Position numbers and translations under genes: made by a program | The notes under the pieces: model-generated | The model's database searches: none | Told to the model about the DNA's origin: nothing | What the model saw: the letters and a program-made list of their open reading frames with translations, nothing else | In this document: piece by piece, positions 39,728 through 48,455 of the stretch | Layout of the letters: the number at the start of each line of letters is the position of its first letter | Numbering within the stretch: the stretch's first letter is position 1 | From: Streptantibioticus parmotrematis | GTDB lineage: Bacteria > Actinomycetota > Actinomycetes > Streptomycetales > Streptomycetaceae | Assembly (NCBI RefSeq): GCF_019890615.1 | Contig: NZ_JAINVZ010000001.1 | Span: forward strand, 372,001 to 436,000 | Length of the DNA stretch: 64,000 nucleotides | Reading direction: 5' to 3'

Positions 39728-40216
39728 ATGGCCGACACCCACACGTACGACATCGCGGTCGAATGGACCGGCGACCTCGGCCCGGGCACGGCCGATTACC
39801 GCGTCTACAGTCGCGACCACGAGGTCCTCGCCGCCGGAAAGCCCCCGATCGCGGCCTCCGCCGACCCCGCCTTCCGCGGCGACCCCGCGCGCTGGAACCC
39901 CGAGGAACTGCTCGTCGCCTCGGTCGCCCAGTGCCACATGCTCTGGTACCTCCACCTGTGCGCCACCGCGGGCGTGGTCGTCGTCGACTACGAGGACCAC
40001 GCCCATGGTGTGATGACGATGGACGAGACCGGAGGCGGCGGCCGGATCACCGAGGTCGTCCTGCGCCCCGAGGTGACGGTGGCGGACCCGGCCATGACGG
40101 ACAAGGCCCGAGCCCTGCACGGCGAGGTGCACGCCGTGTGCTTCATCGCCCGCTCGGTGGCCTTCCCCATCCGCCACGAGCCGTCCGTGCACGTCCTGGA
40201 CGCGGAGGACGCCTGA
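39728..40216 (+). CDS. OsmC-family peroxide-reductase-like protein
   Basis: 162 residues. Redox Cys in SVAQCHMLWYLHLC and a second in HAVCFIARSV, with the NPEELLVASVAQC helix typical of OsmC/Ohr thiol peroxidases. The start ATG 39728 follows TAGGGT (39716-39721), a -10-like hexamer, suggesting a leaderless message; GTG 39722 is the alternative. Reduces organic hydroperoxides in the cytoplasm. 80 bp after the NRPS but probably a separate unit. Confidence 0.9.
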   Translation: MADTHTYDIAVEWTGDLGPGTADYRVYSRDHEVLAAGKPPIAASADPAFRGDPARWNPEELLVASVAQCHMLWYLHLCATAGVVVVDYEDHAHGVMTMDETGGGGRITEVVLRPEVTVADPAMTDKARALHGEVHAVCFIARSVAFPIRHEPSVHVLDAEDA

Positions 40217-40232
40217 GCGACGCGCCCGCGCC

Positions 40233-41798
40233 TCACGCGGCGTCCGGTCGCTCCAGCAGGTCGCCGACCACCGCAGCGACCTCTTCGGCCCGGCGCCGCG
40301 GGTCGTGGTCGGTACCGGCCCAGGCGATGCGGGCGTCCGGGCGGATCAGGACACTGGTGACGTCGTGCCAGCCCTCCGCCGAGGTCTCGCGCTGCACGCC
40401 GACGGCGTGGTGGGCGATGTCGTGGCGAGTCGCCATCGCCGAGGCGAGCGGCGTGTGACGGCCGTCGAGGTCCAGCAGCACCAACTCACCGCCGTGCAGC
40501 AGCTGATGGGGAGTACACACCTCGTCCGCGCCGGAGCGCAGCGCGAGCCCGGCGAGCCGTGTGCCCGCCATCGGGTGCGCCGGTGCGGCGTCGGGCCGGT
40601 CGCAGGTGGTGTAGCGCGGATCGCCGAATCCGGCCACGCGCCGGGCCCACATCAGGTTCGTCTCCGGGTGGGCCAGGGCCTCGGAGAAGGCGTCGCGCAA
40701 CGCGACCTCCTCCGGCGTCTCGGCGCTGAACAGCGCGCTCTGGGCACGGGTGTTGTCCATGACCGCGGCACCCGCCGGACGCCGCTCGGCGTCGTAGGTG
40801 TCGAGCAGCGCGTCCGAGGCACGTCCCCGCACGGTCGCGGCGAGCTTCCAGCCGAGGTTGGCGGCGTCCTGGATGCCGAGGTTCATGCCCTGGCCGCCCG
40901 CGGGGAAGAACATGTGGGCCGCGTCTCCGGCGAGCAGGACCTGCCGCGAGCGGTACGTCGTGGCCTGCCGCGTGGCGTTGCCGTACTGGGAGAGCCACAG
41001 CGGTGAGTGCATGCCCATGTCGTGGCCCACCACGGCACGGGTCCGCTCCCGCGCCTCGTCCAGGGTGAGGGGCGCGCCGACGCCGTGTCCCTTGGTGGCG
41101 TTGGAGAGCCCCGCGATGCGGTACATCCCGTCACCGAGCGGCGCCGCGAGCACGACACCGGCCGGCCCGCGCACCATCAGCGGGTCGCCGGGCCCCGGAG
41201 GGTCGGCGAGGGCGACGTCGGCCAGCCAACCGGTCATCGTGGTGTCCGTGCCGGGGAAGCCGATCCCCGCGGCCTGGCGCACCGCGCTGCGGGTCCCGTC
41301 GCATCCCACCACCCAACGCGTGCGCAACGTCGTGTGACCGCCGTCGGCGCGGACGACGAGTTCGACACCGGCGTCGTCCTGGGCCAGTGAGATCACTTCC
41401 TGCCCACGTCGGACCTCCGCGCCCCTCGACGTGGCGTGTTCTTCCAGGAGTTGCTCGGTGACGTACTGGCTCAGCGCCAGCGAGAACGGGTGGACGGCTC
41501 CCACGCGGCGGAAGTCCAGCCTGGTGCCGGCGGCACCGAAGTGCCCGGTCGGCACGGGGATCCCGCGTTCTATGAAGCGGTCGGCCAGGCCACGCGTGGC
41601 GAAGGTGTCCAGCGTGCCCGCCTGCATGCCCACGGCTCGTGAACGCGCGTCGCGCGTCGTGGCCTTCTCCAGGACCAGCACCGAGACCTCGTGCAGCCGC
41701 AGCTCGGCGGCGAGCCAGAGCCCGACCGGCCCGGCGCCCACCACGACGACGTCGGCGTCCACGCGGGAGGTGGTGGGGGTTTCGTGCGTCGTCGTCAT
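40233..41798 (-). CDS. FAD-dependent aromatic monooxygenase (TetX/rifampicin-monooxygenase type)
   Basis: 521 residues from ATG 41798 (GAGGA upstream). FAD Rossmann motif VVVGAGPVG (~19-27), DG motif VVGCDGTRSAVRQAAG, GD motif LLAGDAAHMFFPAGGQGMNLGIQDA, and a C-terminal thioredoxin-like end. Class A flavin hydroxylase acting on a phenolic or polyketide; such enzymes often inactivate antibiotics. Two TTGTCC-N3-GGACAA sites just upstream and a TetR gene before it point to ligand-induced expression, as in tetracycline-type resistance; the substrate is not known. Confidence 0.93.
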   Translation of the reverse strand: MTTTHETPTTSRVDADVVVVGAGPVGLWLAAELRLHEVSVLVLEKATTRDARSRAVGMQAGTLDTFATRGLADRFIERGIPVPTGHFGAAGTRLDFRRVGAVHPFSLALSQYVTEQLLEEHATSRGAEVRRGQEVISLAQDDAGVELVVRADGGHTTLRTRWVVGCDGTRSAVRQAAGIGFPGTDTTMTGWLADVALADPPGPGDPLMVRGPAGVVLAAPLGDGMYRIAGLSNATKGHGVGAPLTLDEARERTRAVVGHDMGMHSPLWLSQYGNATRQATTYRSRQVLLAGDAAHMFFPAGGQGMNLGIQDAANLGWKLAATVRGRASDALLDTYDAERRPAGAAVMDNTRAQSALFSAETPEEVALRDAFSEALAHPETNLMWARRVAGFGDPRYTTCDRPDAAPAHPMAGTRLAGLALRSGADEVCTPHQLLHGGELVLLDLDGRHTPLASAMATRHDIAHHAVGVQRETSAEGWHDVTSVLIRPDARIAWAGTDHDPRRRAEEVAAVVGDLLERPDAA

Positions 41799-41832
41799 CG
41801 TCAGCCCGTCCTCGTTGTCGTTGACGTTCCTG

Positions 41833-41889
41833 TTGTCCGTTGGACAAGGGGAGCATGGCATGCGGTAGCAGATGTTGTCCAGTGGACAA
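41833..41889. promoter_or_regulatory. Two copies of operator TTGTCC-N3-GGACAA
   Basis: 15-bp perfect-arm inverted repeats at 41833-41847 (centre GTT) and 41875-41889 (centre AGT), centre to centre 42 bp, or four helical turns. They lie 35-91 bp upstream of the FAD monooxygenase start, in a 313-bp gap after the TetR gene. Very likely the TetR binding sites; the same face of the helix suggests cooperative binding. Confidence 0.8.
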
Positions 41890-42111
41890 GGGGATGGCTC
41901 GGGGTACACCCGGTCGGGAGGGGAGCGCGTGCGCGGACAGGGTGGCGCGTGCGCGCCGGAACGGTGTGCGGCGCGAGTGATCGCCGTCGAGGCAGGGGGA
42001 GTTCGGCCGGTACGCCGCGACTGTTCAGGGGGTGCCGAAGAGGGGCAGGCGGGCTGTCCGGCGGCGCCGCCGCAATCTCCGTCCCCGGTTGTTAAGGGAG
42101 TTGACGCCCCG

Positions 42112-42708
42112 TCAGGCAGGGGCGTTCAGGAGTGCGCGGAGGCCGAACGCGAATCGCTGGTCGAAGTCGTCCGCCGTGAGATGTGCCGAGGTCTCGGGGT
42201 CGGAGAGGTTCGGGTACGGGCCCGTGGCGACCGCCGCCCGCACGGTCTCGGCCTGCACCTGCTCATCGGTCTGCTGCTCGATGGTCAGGCCGAGGACGAA
42301 GTAGAAGACGGACCAGTGCAGCCAGACAGCCGTGCGCGGGTCCCGGCCGAGTTCCTTGAGGGCGCCGACGGACGCGTCGGCGAACGTGAGCGCGTGGGGG
42401 CCGGTGTTGGTGAGCCCGCTGAGCAGGCGGGCGCCGTCGCGGTGCGCCAGCAGTGCGCCGCGCAGCCGTTCCCACAGCAGGGTCAGCCGCTCGTGCGGTT
42501 CGGCCGGAAGGTCCGCGTCGGCGGCGGGGGCGACGATGCGCTCGGAGAGCAGTTCCAGAAGCCCCTGCTTGTTGCCGACGTGCCAGCGGACGGAGTTGTG
42601 CCGCACGCCCAGGCGGTCGGCGACGGCGCGCAGGGTCAGTGCGTCCAGCCCGTCGTCCTGGAGCACGGCCGAGGCTGCGTCGGCGATGGCTTCCGTGGTG
42701 ACGGCCAT
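42112..42708 (-). CDS. TetR-family transcriptional regulator (TetR class)
   Basis: 198 residues. HTH ~20-45: LTLRAVADRLGVRHNSVRWHVGNKQGLLELL, close to the tetracycline-repressor subfamily (longer C-terminal ligand domain with HWSVFYFVLGLTIEQQ). It is upstream of and in the same direction as the FAD monooxygenase, separated by the two operators; expected to repress it until its ligand is bound. Confidence 0.93.
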   Translation of the reverse strand: MAVTTEAIADAASAVLQDDGLDALTLRAVADRLGVRHNSVRWHVGNKQGLLELLSERIVAPAADADLPAEPHERLTLLWERLRGALLAHRDGARLLSGLTNTGPHALTFADASVGALKELGRDPRTAVWLHWSVFYFVLGLTIEQQTDEQVQAETVRAAVATGPYPNLSDPETSAHLTADDFDQRFAFGLRALLNAPA

Positions 42709-42747
42709 GCCCTCGACTCCTCACGTCCACAACGGCTCTTGGCCACT

Positions 42748-42777
42748 GTACAGGGAGCAGGCGTACAGGGAGCAGGG
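42748..42777. repeat. 15-bp direct repeat upstream of the TetR gene
   Basis: GTACAGGGAGCAGGC (42748) followed at once by GTACAGGGAGCAGGG (42763), 14 of 15 identical. Lies 40 bp before the TetR start in the gap shared with the HxlR gene. Function unknown; distinct from the TTGTCC operators. Confidence 0.6.
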
Positions 42778-42886
42778 CGGTCGCCCGCGCCGGAGTTCGG
42801 GCAGGCCGGATGCCACGGGTCGTGAGCGTGGCGAAGCAGCTCCAGGTTAGCGTGGGGCCCGTATCCGCTGCGGTAGAGGAGTCGGC

Positions 42887-43264
42887 GTGACCACCGGAGG
42901 CACCGTGTCAGAGGTTTCCGAGGGAATCAGCGTGCTCGCCCACTCGGTTCTCGCGAACGTCGCCAACAAGTGGGCACTTCTGGTCATCGACACTCTGGGC
43001 ACCGAGACGCTGCGGTTCGGCCAGGTCAAGTCGCGGGTGACCGGCATCAGTCACAAGATGCTCGCCCAGACTCTGCGCAATCTGGAGCGGGACGGAATCG
43101 TCGACCGCACCGCGTACGCCACCGTGCCGCCCCGGGTGGAGTACCGCCTGACCGAGGCCGGACGGGAGCTTCAGCGAACCGTTCACGGGATCTGCCACTG
43201 GACCCGCAGTCACCTGGACCACATCGAGACCGCCCGACGGCGCTTCGACGCGGCAGACGCGTAA
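42887..43264 (+). CDS. HxlR-family winged-helix transcriptional regulator
   Basis: 125 residues from GTG 42887, RBS GAGGAG. Typical HxlR/MarR-like fold: ANKWALLVIDTLGTETLRFGQVKSRVTGISHKML (helix-turn-helix), then wing DRTAYATVPPRVEYRLTEAGREL. No metal-binding Cys. Such proteins regulate an adjacent stress or detoxification gene; the VOC protein gene 181 bp downstream, with its own promoter, is the obvious candidate. Confidence 0.93.
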   Translation: MTTGGTVSEVSEGISVLAHSVLANVANKWALLVIDTLGTETLRFGQVKSRVTGISHKMLAQTLRNLERDGIVDRTAYATVPPRVEYRLTEAGRELQRTVHGICHWTRSHLDHIETARRRFDAADA

Positions 43265-43265
43265 C

Positions 43266-43283
43266 GGCGGGACACATCCCGCC
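43266..43283 (+). terminator. Short hairpin after the HxlR gene
   Basis: GGCGGG / CCCGCC arms with a 6-base loop, 1 base after the stop codon. Confidence 0.6.
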
Positions 43284-43381
43284 CGCGTCCCGCGCGCGCC
43301 GGGGGCCCGGCCCCTCGTTCGGCAGCACCGTGCGGCGTGTGTGGTCACCTTCAGGTGCCTTGCTCACCAAAAAGTGCGTTC

Positions 43382-43410
43382 TTGCAGGTCAACCGCACCT
43401 TTCTTACGGT
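43382..43410 (+). promoter_or_regulatory. Promoter of the VOC gene
   Basis: TTGCAG (43382-43387), 17-bp spacer, TACGGT (43405-43410), 36 bp before the GTG at 43446. Good vegetative-type spacing; the spacer and flanks repeat the segments GTGCG/CGCAC, a possible HxlR site. Confidence 0.6.
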
Positions 43411-43445
43411 GTGCGAGAAGCCAGCACCGAGCAGGGGAGTCCGAA

Positions 43446-43820
43446 GTGGCCATTCTCAAGACCTACGCGCGCCTGTGGAGCGAAGACCTGGACGCGGCGT
43501 TGCCTCCGCTCGTCGAACTGGTCGGAGAGGAGCCCCACCTGCGGCTCCCCTTCGGTGAGGTCGAACTGGGCGCCATCGGCGACTTCCTGGTGATCGCGGC
43601 CACCCCGCAGGCCGCCGCGAACCTTCCCAGGGCGACCGCGACCGTCGTCGTGAGCGACCTCGGTGAGACTCAGGCGATGCTCGCCTCGCACGGCGCCGAG
43701 GTCACCTTCGGCCCCACCCAGGGGCCGACGGGCTCCTACTTCTATGCCCGGCACGCCGACGGCTCCGAAGTCGAGTACGTCCAGTGGAGGCCCGAGCTGG
43801 TGGCCCGGATCCTTACCTGA
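43446..43820 (+). CDS. VOC (glyoxalase-like) family protein
   Basis: 124 residues from GTG 43446, RBS GGGGAG. Two-half VOC fold: KTYARLWSEDLDAALPPLVEL with an early strand, FGEVELGAIGDFLVIAA, then TATVVVSDLGETQAMLASHG and EVEYVQW at the end. Could be a dioxygenase, isomerase or antibiotic-binding member; metal ligands are not clear. Preceded by an HxlR regulator and its own promoter, followed by a strong terminator. Confidence 0.88.
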   Translation: MAILKTYARLWSEDLDAALPPLVELVGEEPHLRLPFGEVELGAIGDFLVIAATPQAAANLPRATATVVVSDLGETQAMLASHGAEVTFGPTQGPTGSYFYARHADGSEVEYVQWRPELVARILT

Positions 43821-43858
43821 GTCCGGCCGTCCGTCGGCCCGGCCATCGACGCCGCCGT

Positions 43859-43894
43859 CCTCGGCATCGGTGGCGGCCGCCACCGATGCCGAGG
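43859..43894 (+). terminator. Terminator after the VOC gene
   Basis: Perfect 16-bp arms CCTCGGCATCGGTGGC / GCCACCGATGCCGAGG with a 4-base GGCC loop, extendable by GCCG/CGGC past one bulge, 38 bases after the stop. Confidence 0.92.
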
Positions 43895-44051
43895 CGGCCG
43901 TCACCGCTCTTTCACGCTGCGGACGGTGGCCGTGGAGCGGGTGGCTCAAGCGCGATGCCGGTGCGATGCGCCGACCGATGCCATACCCCGCCGCAACGAG
44001 GGAACGCTACCGCCCGCCGGTCGACGGCGCGGAAGTCGCGGGTGGGGTACG

Positions 44052-44318
44052 TCAGTTGCAGACGCCGCTGTTGCCGAAGGCGGGGTTGAGGATGCCGATG
44101 ACGTTGACGGTGTTGCCGACCAGGTTGATCGGGACGTTGAGCGGGACCTGGATGGCGTTGCCCGAGACGACGCCCGGCGACATGGCGGCCTTGGCCGCCG
44201 CGACGCTGCTGCAGCCGTGGGCGTGGTGGTGGTCGTTCGCCGACGCCGTCGTGGCGGACGCGCCCGCGGCGACGCCCGCCGCCAGGATGACGAGGGCGGC
44301 CTTCTTGGCAGTGCGCAT
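44052..44318 (-). CDS. Short chaplin (hydrophobic aerial-hypha surface protein)
   Basis: 88 residues from ATG 44318 (GAGGAGA RBS). Sec signal peptide ending near ASA (residue ~27), then a single chaplin domain: GCSSVAAAKAAMSPGVVSGN, VPLNVPINLVGNTVNVIG, FGNSGVCN, with the two Cys for the intradomain disulfide. Exported and assembled as amyloid-like fibres on aerial hyphae and spores. Also a strong marker that the host is a sporulating streptomycete. Confidence 0.96.
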   Translation of the reverse strand: MRTAKKAALVILAAGVAAGASATTASANDHHHAHGCSSVAAAKAAMSPGVVSGNAIQVPLNVPINLVGNTVNVIGILNPAFGNSGVCN

Positions 44319-44664
44319 GGAAAGTTCTCCTCTTGTCGTTCCGCGGCCGCCGCTGCGGCCACACCGGGGCAAACGCCTCAACGGGCCCCGATGACACGCG
44401 TTCCGTCGCCGATACCACCGGACGGCGTAAGGACGTGCCCGATGCGGACGCGTGGAGCGCCCGTCCGGGCCGCGGAGACGGCATAGTCGCAGGCCAGAGA
44501 CGGGGTGGCTATCTTGGGATCAGCTGATTGTCGGGCTGGCGCCCGATCGCCGGGGAGGCGTCCGACCGTGGGGAGGCGCCCGCCCCGAGGCGCATCGAGG
44601 GCGGTTCGCCGCCGGTTTCACGAGAACACGCGACGGACCGCCCTCCGGTGCCGGGTGACGAGTC
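44319..44664. other. 346-bp region between chaplin and catalase genes
   Basis: Upstream side of the chaplin gene and downstream side of katE (both leftward). No ORF with RBS and codon bias. Contains the palindrome TCAGCTGA near 44520. The chaplin promoter must lie near 44330-44420 but I cannot point to its hexamers. Confidence 0.4.
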
Positions 44665-46938
44665 TCAGACCGTGGCGGGGAAGCGGTCCCACACGCGGTG
44701 CAGTGCCAGGAGCTCCTTGACCTGACGCAGCACGGCGTCGGCGTCGTCAGCCGTGACCACGCCCGGTGCCTCGACCGGGACGCCTGCCGCCCGCAGCGTG
44801 GCCACACCGTCGTTCCACGCACCGAGCGCCTTGCCGTGACGGAAGGCCTCGGACAGCATCAGGCTGACACGGGGATCGACCCGGCCCGCGCCGGGCGCGT
44901 GACCCACCTTCGCGTCACGTGCCCCCGGCGCGTCGCTGCCCGGTGCGACCGAGCCGCTGAGCAGCAGCGCGTCGAACTCCACCGACCGGGTGGCCGCGAA
45001 CGTGCGCTGCACGGTGACGGCGTCCTCGCCCTCGCCGAGCTTGCCGCCGACCGGCGCGACCACCAGCGGCACCATGTCCGCCTCCAGCACGGCGTCGCGC
45101 AGCGAGCGGACCGCCGCCAGATCACTGTCGGGACCGGCCACGATGCCGACGACGCGCCCGTCCAGCGGCCAGCTCCGGCCGATCTGGGACAGTGCGGGGC
45201 TCGGCTCGACGGCGGCGAGGGCCTCGCTCGCCGCCGGCGCCGGAAGGCCCAGCCCCGCGGCGACCTCCTCGCACAGCCGCGTGTCGATGTTGGCCAGCAC
45301 CCGCAGGGCGCGTTCCTTGATCGCCTGCTCGTAGCACTTGCTCAGCTCGAAGGTGTACGCGGAGATGATGTGCTCACGCTCCGGCGGGGTCATGCTGAGC
45401 CAGAAGCGGCGCGGCTGGCTGAAGTGGTCCGCGAACGAGGCCGGTGCCTTGCGGCTCTTCGTCGCCGCGGGGATCCCGACCGCCGCCTCGATGTACGCCC
45501 CGGTGTCCGCTCCGGCCTGGAACGGGCAGCCGCCGTCGAGGGAGTTGGGCCGGTACGGGGCGACACCGCGGTGCACGGCGGTCTGGTGCATCCCGTCGCG
45601 CAGCATGTCGTTGACCGGCGCGTGGGTGCGGTTGATCGGGATCTGGGCGAAGTTCGGACCGCCCAGTCGGCTGATCTGGGTGTCGAGGTAGGAGAAGAGC
45701 CGCCCGGTCAGCAGCGGGTCGTCGGTGATGTCGATACCGGGGACGAGATGACCGGGGTGGAAGGCGACCTGCTCCGTCTCGGCGAAGTAGTTCGACGGAT
45801 TGGCGTTGAGCGTCAGCAGACCGATGGGCTGCACCGGTGCCAGCTCCTCGGGCACGATGTTCGTCGGGTCGAGCAGGTCGATGCCCTCGAAGGTCTGGTC
45901 AGGGGTGTCGGGGAAGGTCTGGATCCCGAACTCCCACTGCGGGTACGCGCCGGCCTCGATCGCGTCGGCCAGGTCACGCCGGTGGAAGTCCGGGTCCATG
46001 CCGTTGATGAGCTGCGCCTCCTCCCACATCAGGGAGTGCACGCCCAGTTTCGGCTTCCAGTGGAACTTCACCAGGGTCGTCGCGCCCTCGGCGTCCACCA
46101 GCCGGAAGGTGTGGATGCCGAAGCCCTCCATCATGCGGTACGAACGCGGGATACCGCGGTCCGACATGTTCCACAAGGTGTGGTGGGTGGCCTCGGTGTG
46201 CAGGGTGACGAAGTCCCAGAACGTGTCGTGGGCGCTCTGCGCCTGGGGAATCTCACGGTCCGGGTGCGGCTTGCCGGCGTGGATCACGTCGGGGAACTTG
46301 ATGGCGTCCTGGATGAAGAAAACCGGAATGTTGTTGCCCACCAGGTCGAAGACGCCCTCGCTGGTGTAGAACTTCGTGGCGAAGCCACGGGTGTCCCGCA
46401 CGGTGTCGGACGAGCCACGGGATCCCAGCACGGTGGAGAACCGCACGAACACCGGTGTGCGCACGTTCTTGCCCAGGAACGCCGCCCTGGTGACGTCGGA
46501 GGCCGTTCCGTATCCCACGAAGACGCCGTGCGCGGCGGCACCGCGGGCGTGGACGACCCGCTCGGGGATGCGCTCGTGGTCGAAGTGGGTGATCTTCTCC
46601 CGCAGATGGTGATCCTGCAACAGCACAGGACCGCGTTCGCCGGCCTTCAGGGAGTGGTCGGTGTCGTACAGCCGCGCGCCCTGCGCCGTGGTGAGGTATT
46701 CGCCGCCCTGAGCCACGTCGGCCTGGTCGGCACCGGTCTCCTGCCCCGTCGGGCTCAGTGTGTCGGGGCCGCTCTGATCCGGCTTCGGCGGCAGCGGACC
46801 CGTCGGCTCGGTCGGCTCCTCCACCGTCGGCGTGCCCGGCGAGGGCCTGCCCGGCACCCCCTCGGGGGGCCCGGCGTCACCGCGCAGCTTGCCGGCGACG
46901 GCCTCCGCCGCGGCCTTGACCGGGTTGGAGTCGTTCAT
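44665..46938 (-). CDS. katE: Large-subunit catalase (KatE/HPII type)
   Basis: 757 residues from ATG 46938, RBS GGAGGAG. Pro-rich start (~1-75), catalase core with RVVHARGAAAHG (distal His), VRFSTVLGSRGSSDT, NNIPVFFIQDAIKFPD (Asn), proximal Tyr in LFSYLDTQISRLGGPNFAQ, and a C-terminal DJ-1/PfpI domain (~600-757, VVGIVAGPDSDL) seen only in large-subunit enzymes. Degrades H2O2 in the cytoplasm, usually under stationary-phase or osmotic control. A class II amidotransferase gene lies upstream, same direction, 170 bp away. Confidence 0.96.
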   Translation of the reverse strand: MNDSNPVKAAAEAVAGKLRGDAGPPEGVPGRPSPGTPTVEEPTEPTGPLPPKPDQSGPDTLSPTGQETGADQADVAQGGEYLTTAQGARLYDTDHSLKAGERGPVLLQDHHLREKITHFDHERIPERVVHARGAAAHGVFVGYGTASDVTRAAFLGKNVRTPVFVRFSTVLGSRGSSDTVRDTRGFATKFYTSEGVFDLVGNNIPVFFIQDAIKFPDVIHAGKPHPDREIPQAQSAHDTFWDFVTLHTEATHHTLWNMSDRGIPRSYRMMEGFGIHTFRLVDAEGATTLVKFHWKPKLGVHSLMWEEAQLINGMDPDFHRRDLADAIEAGAYPQWEFGIQTFPDTPDQTFEGIDLLDPTNIVPEELAPVQPIGLLTLNANPSNYFAETEQVAFHPGHLVPGIDITDDPLLTGRLFSYLDTQISRLGGPNFAQIPINRTHAPVNDMLRDGMHQTAVHRGVAPYRPNSLDGGCPFQAGADTGAYIEAAVGIPAATKSRKAPASFADHFSQPRRFWLSMTPPEREHIISAYTFELSKCYEQAIKERALRVLANIDTRLCEEVAAGLGLPAPAASEALAAVEPSPALSQIGRSWPLDGRVVGIVAGPDSDLAAVRSLRDAVLEADMVPLVVAPVGGKLGEGEDAVTVQRTFAATRSVEFDALLLSGSVAPGSDAPGARDAKVGHAPGAGRVDPRVSLMLSEAFRHGKALGAWNDGVATLRAAGVPVEAPGVVTADDADAVLRQVKELLALHRVWDRFPATV

Positions 46939-47108
46939 GGGTGGTCTCCTCCTGCGTGGACGGCAACGCCTCATGGGTCACCGGACGCGACGGGTCCAAA
47001 CGGGAAGACGGCAACGTCACTCAGGCGGGCCACCACGCGTCGGGCGGTCCGCCCTCGCCGGATCGCCGCGCCCACCACCACCGCGCCCGTCACGTGGCTG
47101 GTCGGCCG

Positions 47109-47978
47109 TCACGCGGACTTCTGCGAGGCGGCGGCATCGGGTCGCAGGTCGTCGAGGGTGAGCCGGTGGGACGGGGGATCGGGGAGGATCACCTGACGGT
47201 CCGTGCTCAGATCGGCGCCGACGTGGAGGAGCTCACCGGGCCGCAGGAGGGACCAGTGGGGGTTGTCGTCCATGGGCTCGCTGGCGACGACGACGGAGGG
47301 CCGGTCGGCCAGGTGCGCCGAGTGGACGCGCAGGTGGCCGTGGCTTCCGCTGTGGTCCAGGTGCCGGCCGCCGTGCTGCCCGCCGGCGCGGCGCTCCAGC
47401 ACGTACAGGTCGTGGGTGTCCGGGTAGCGCAGGGCCCACAGCTGGTCGACGCTGATGAGGACCAGGTTCAGGGCGTAGACGGGCACGTTCTCCGCGATCC
47501 AGCGGGCGGCCTGCCGGATGCCCGCGGAGACGTCACCGCCGTTCGCACGGATCTCCCGGGTGATCAGGGCGAAGAACCGCTCCGAATCGGTGTCGCCCCG
47601 CACCAGCGACCGGTCCTGGCCCAGGTGCCGGTCGAGCGCGTCGACGCCCTCGATGACGCCGTTGTGCGCGAAGAGCCGCCCGTCCTGCGCGAAGGGGTGG
47701 GTGTCGAGGAGGTTCAGACCGCCGGTGGAGGCGAAGCGCACATGAGCCACGAAGGTCGTCGACTCCTCCCGCCTGGCCTCCTCGGCGAAGGCCCGGTCCT
47801 CGAAGGCCGCGATGGGGGCCTTCTCGACGCGTGGGATGCCATCGGCCCCGAAGTACCCCAGCCCGGTGCCGTCCGGGTCGCGGTGGCTCTGCCGACTGAG
47901 GCTGTCCGGTGCGTCCAGCAACCAGAACGTGGCACGGGCGCGCCGCGGTGCACAGCTGAGACCGAACAGACGGCACAT
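47109..47978 (-). CDS. Class II glutamine amidotransferase
   Basis: 289 residues. The mature N-terminal nucleophile is Cys2 (MCRLFGLS), followed by the Ntn-hydrolase features HVRFASTGGLN, THPFAQDGRLFAHNG and GDTDSERFF. Same family as EgtC (ergothioneine pathway) and YafJ. No other ergothioneine genes are adjacent, so a different gamma-glutamyl substrate is possible. It lies upstream of katE on the same strand. Confidence 0.92.
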   Translation of the reverse strand: MCRLFGLSCAPRRARATFWLLDAPDSLSRQSHRDPDGTGLGYFGADGIPRVEKAPIAAFEDRAFAEEARREESTTFVAHVRFASTGGLNLLDTHPFAQDGRLFAHNGVIEGVDALDRHLGQDRSLVRGDTDSERFFALITREIRANGGDVSAGIRQAARWIAENVPVYALNLVLISVDQLWALRYPDTHDLYVLERRAGGQHGGRHLDHSGSHGHLRVHSAHLADRPSVVVASEPMDDNPHWSLLRPGELLHVGADLSTDRQVILPDPPSHRLTLDDLRPDAAASQKSA

Positions 47979-48455
47979 GGATTCCTCCTCGGGACGAAGG
48001 CCGACCGGGGGTGGCCGACCTGAGGTCGCTCAGGGAGCGGGGCGGAAGCTCCGTCGCGCACGAGCCATGCCTCCCCGCCTGCCCACACGCTCCGCGGCGA
48101 CGCCTTCGACGCTTTCGACGCCTTCTACGGCTTCGACGCCTCCGACCACCCGTCGCAGCGCGCTACGACGCACTCCGTCCGCCGCGAACTCGTTCGTGCT
48201 GCTGCGGACACATGCGGCCGTCGTGGGTCCTCCCCGAGACGGGCATCCGCTCCTGACGCAACGTCATGTTCCCTGGGCAGAAGCTGAATCATGCCGGTCG
48301 ACCCCGAGACGACCCGTACGCCGAAGTGACCACTCCGCCCTCCCGACGGCTACCAGAGGCTGACCCCACAACGGGCACACAGAGTGATCCGGAGGCCCTG
48401 GCCCCGCGGATACGTTCGTGACCGTTCCCCCCACGACGATCATGAGGACGGACGC
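47979..48455. other. 477-bp divergent intergenic region with a 9-bp repeat
   Basis: Between the leftward amidotransferase and a rightward TPR gene. At 48099-48140 a 9-base motif (GACGCCTTC and variants) repeats almost five times. A leftward open frame of about 45 codons across it has only a poor ribosome site. Promoters for both flanking genes are expected here; no clear hexamers. Confidence 0.4.

Noticed and set aside
48024-48170. Small peptide gene across the 9-bp repeat
   Set aside because: The rightward frame has no start codon; the leftward one has only a weak GTG with poor RBS.
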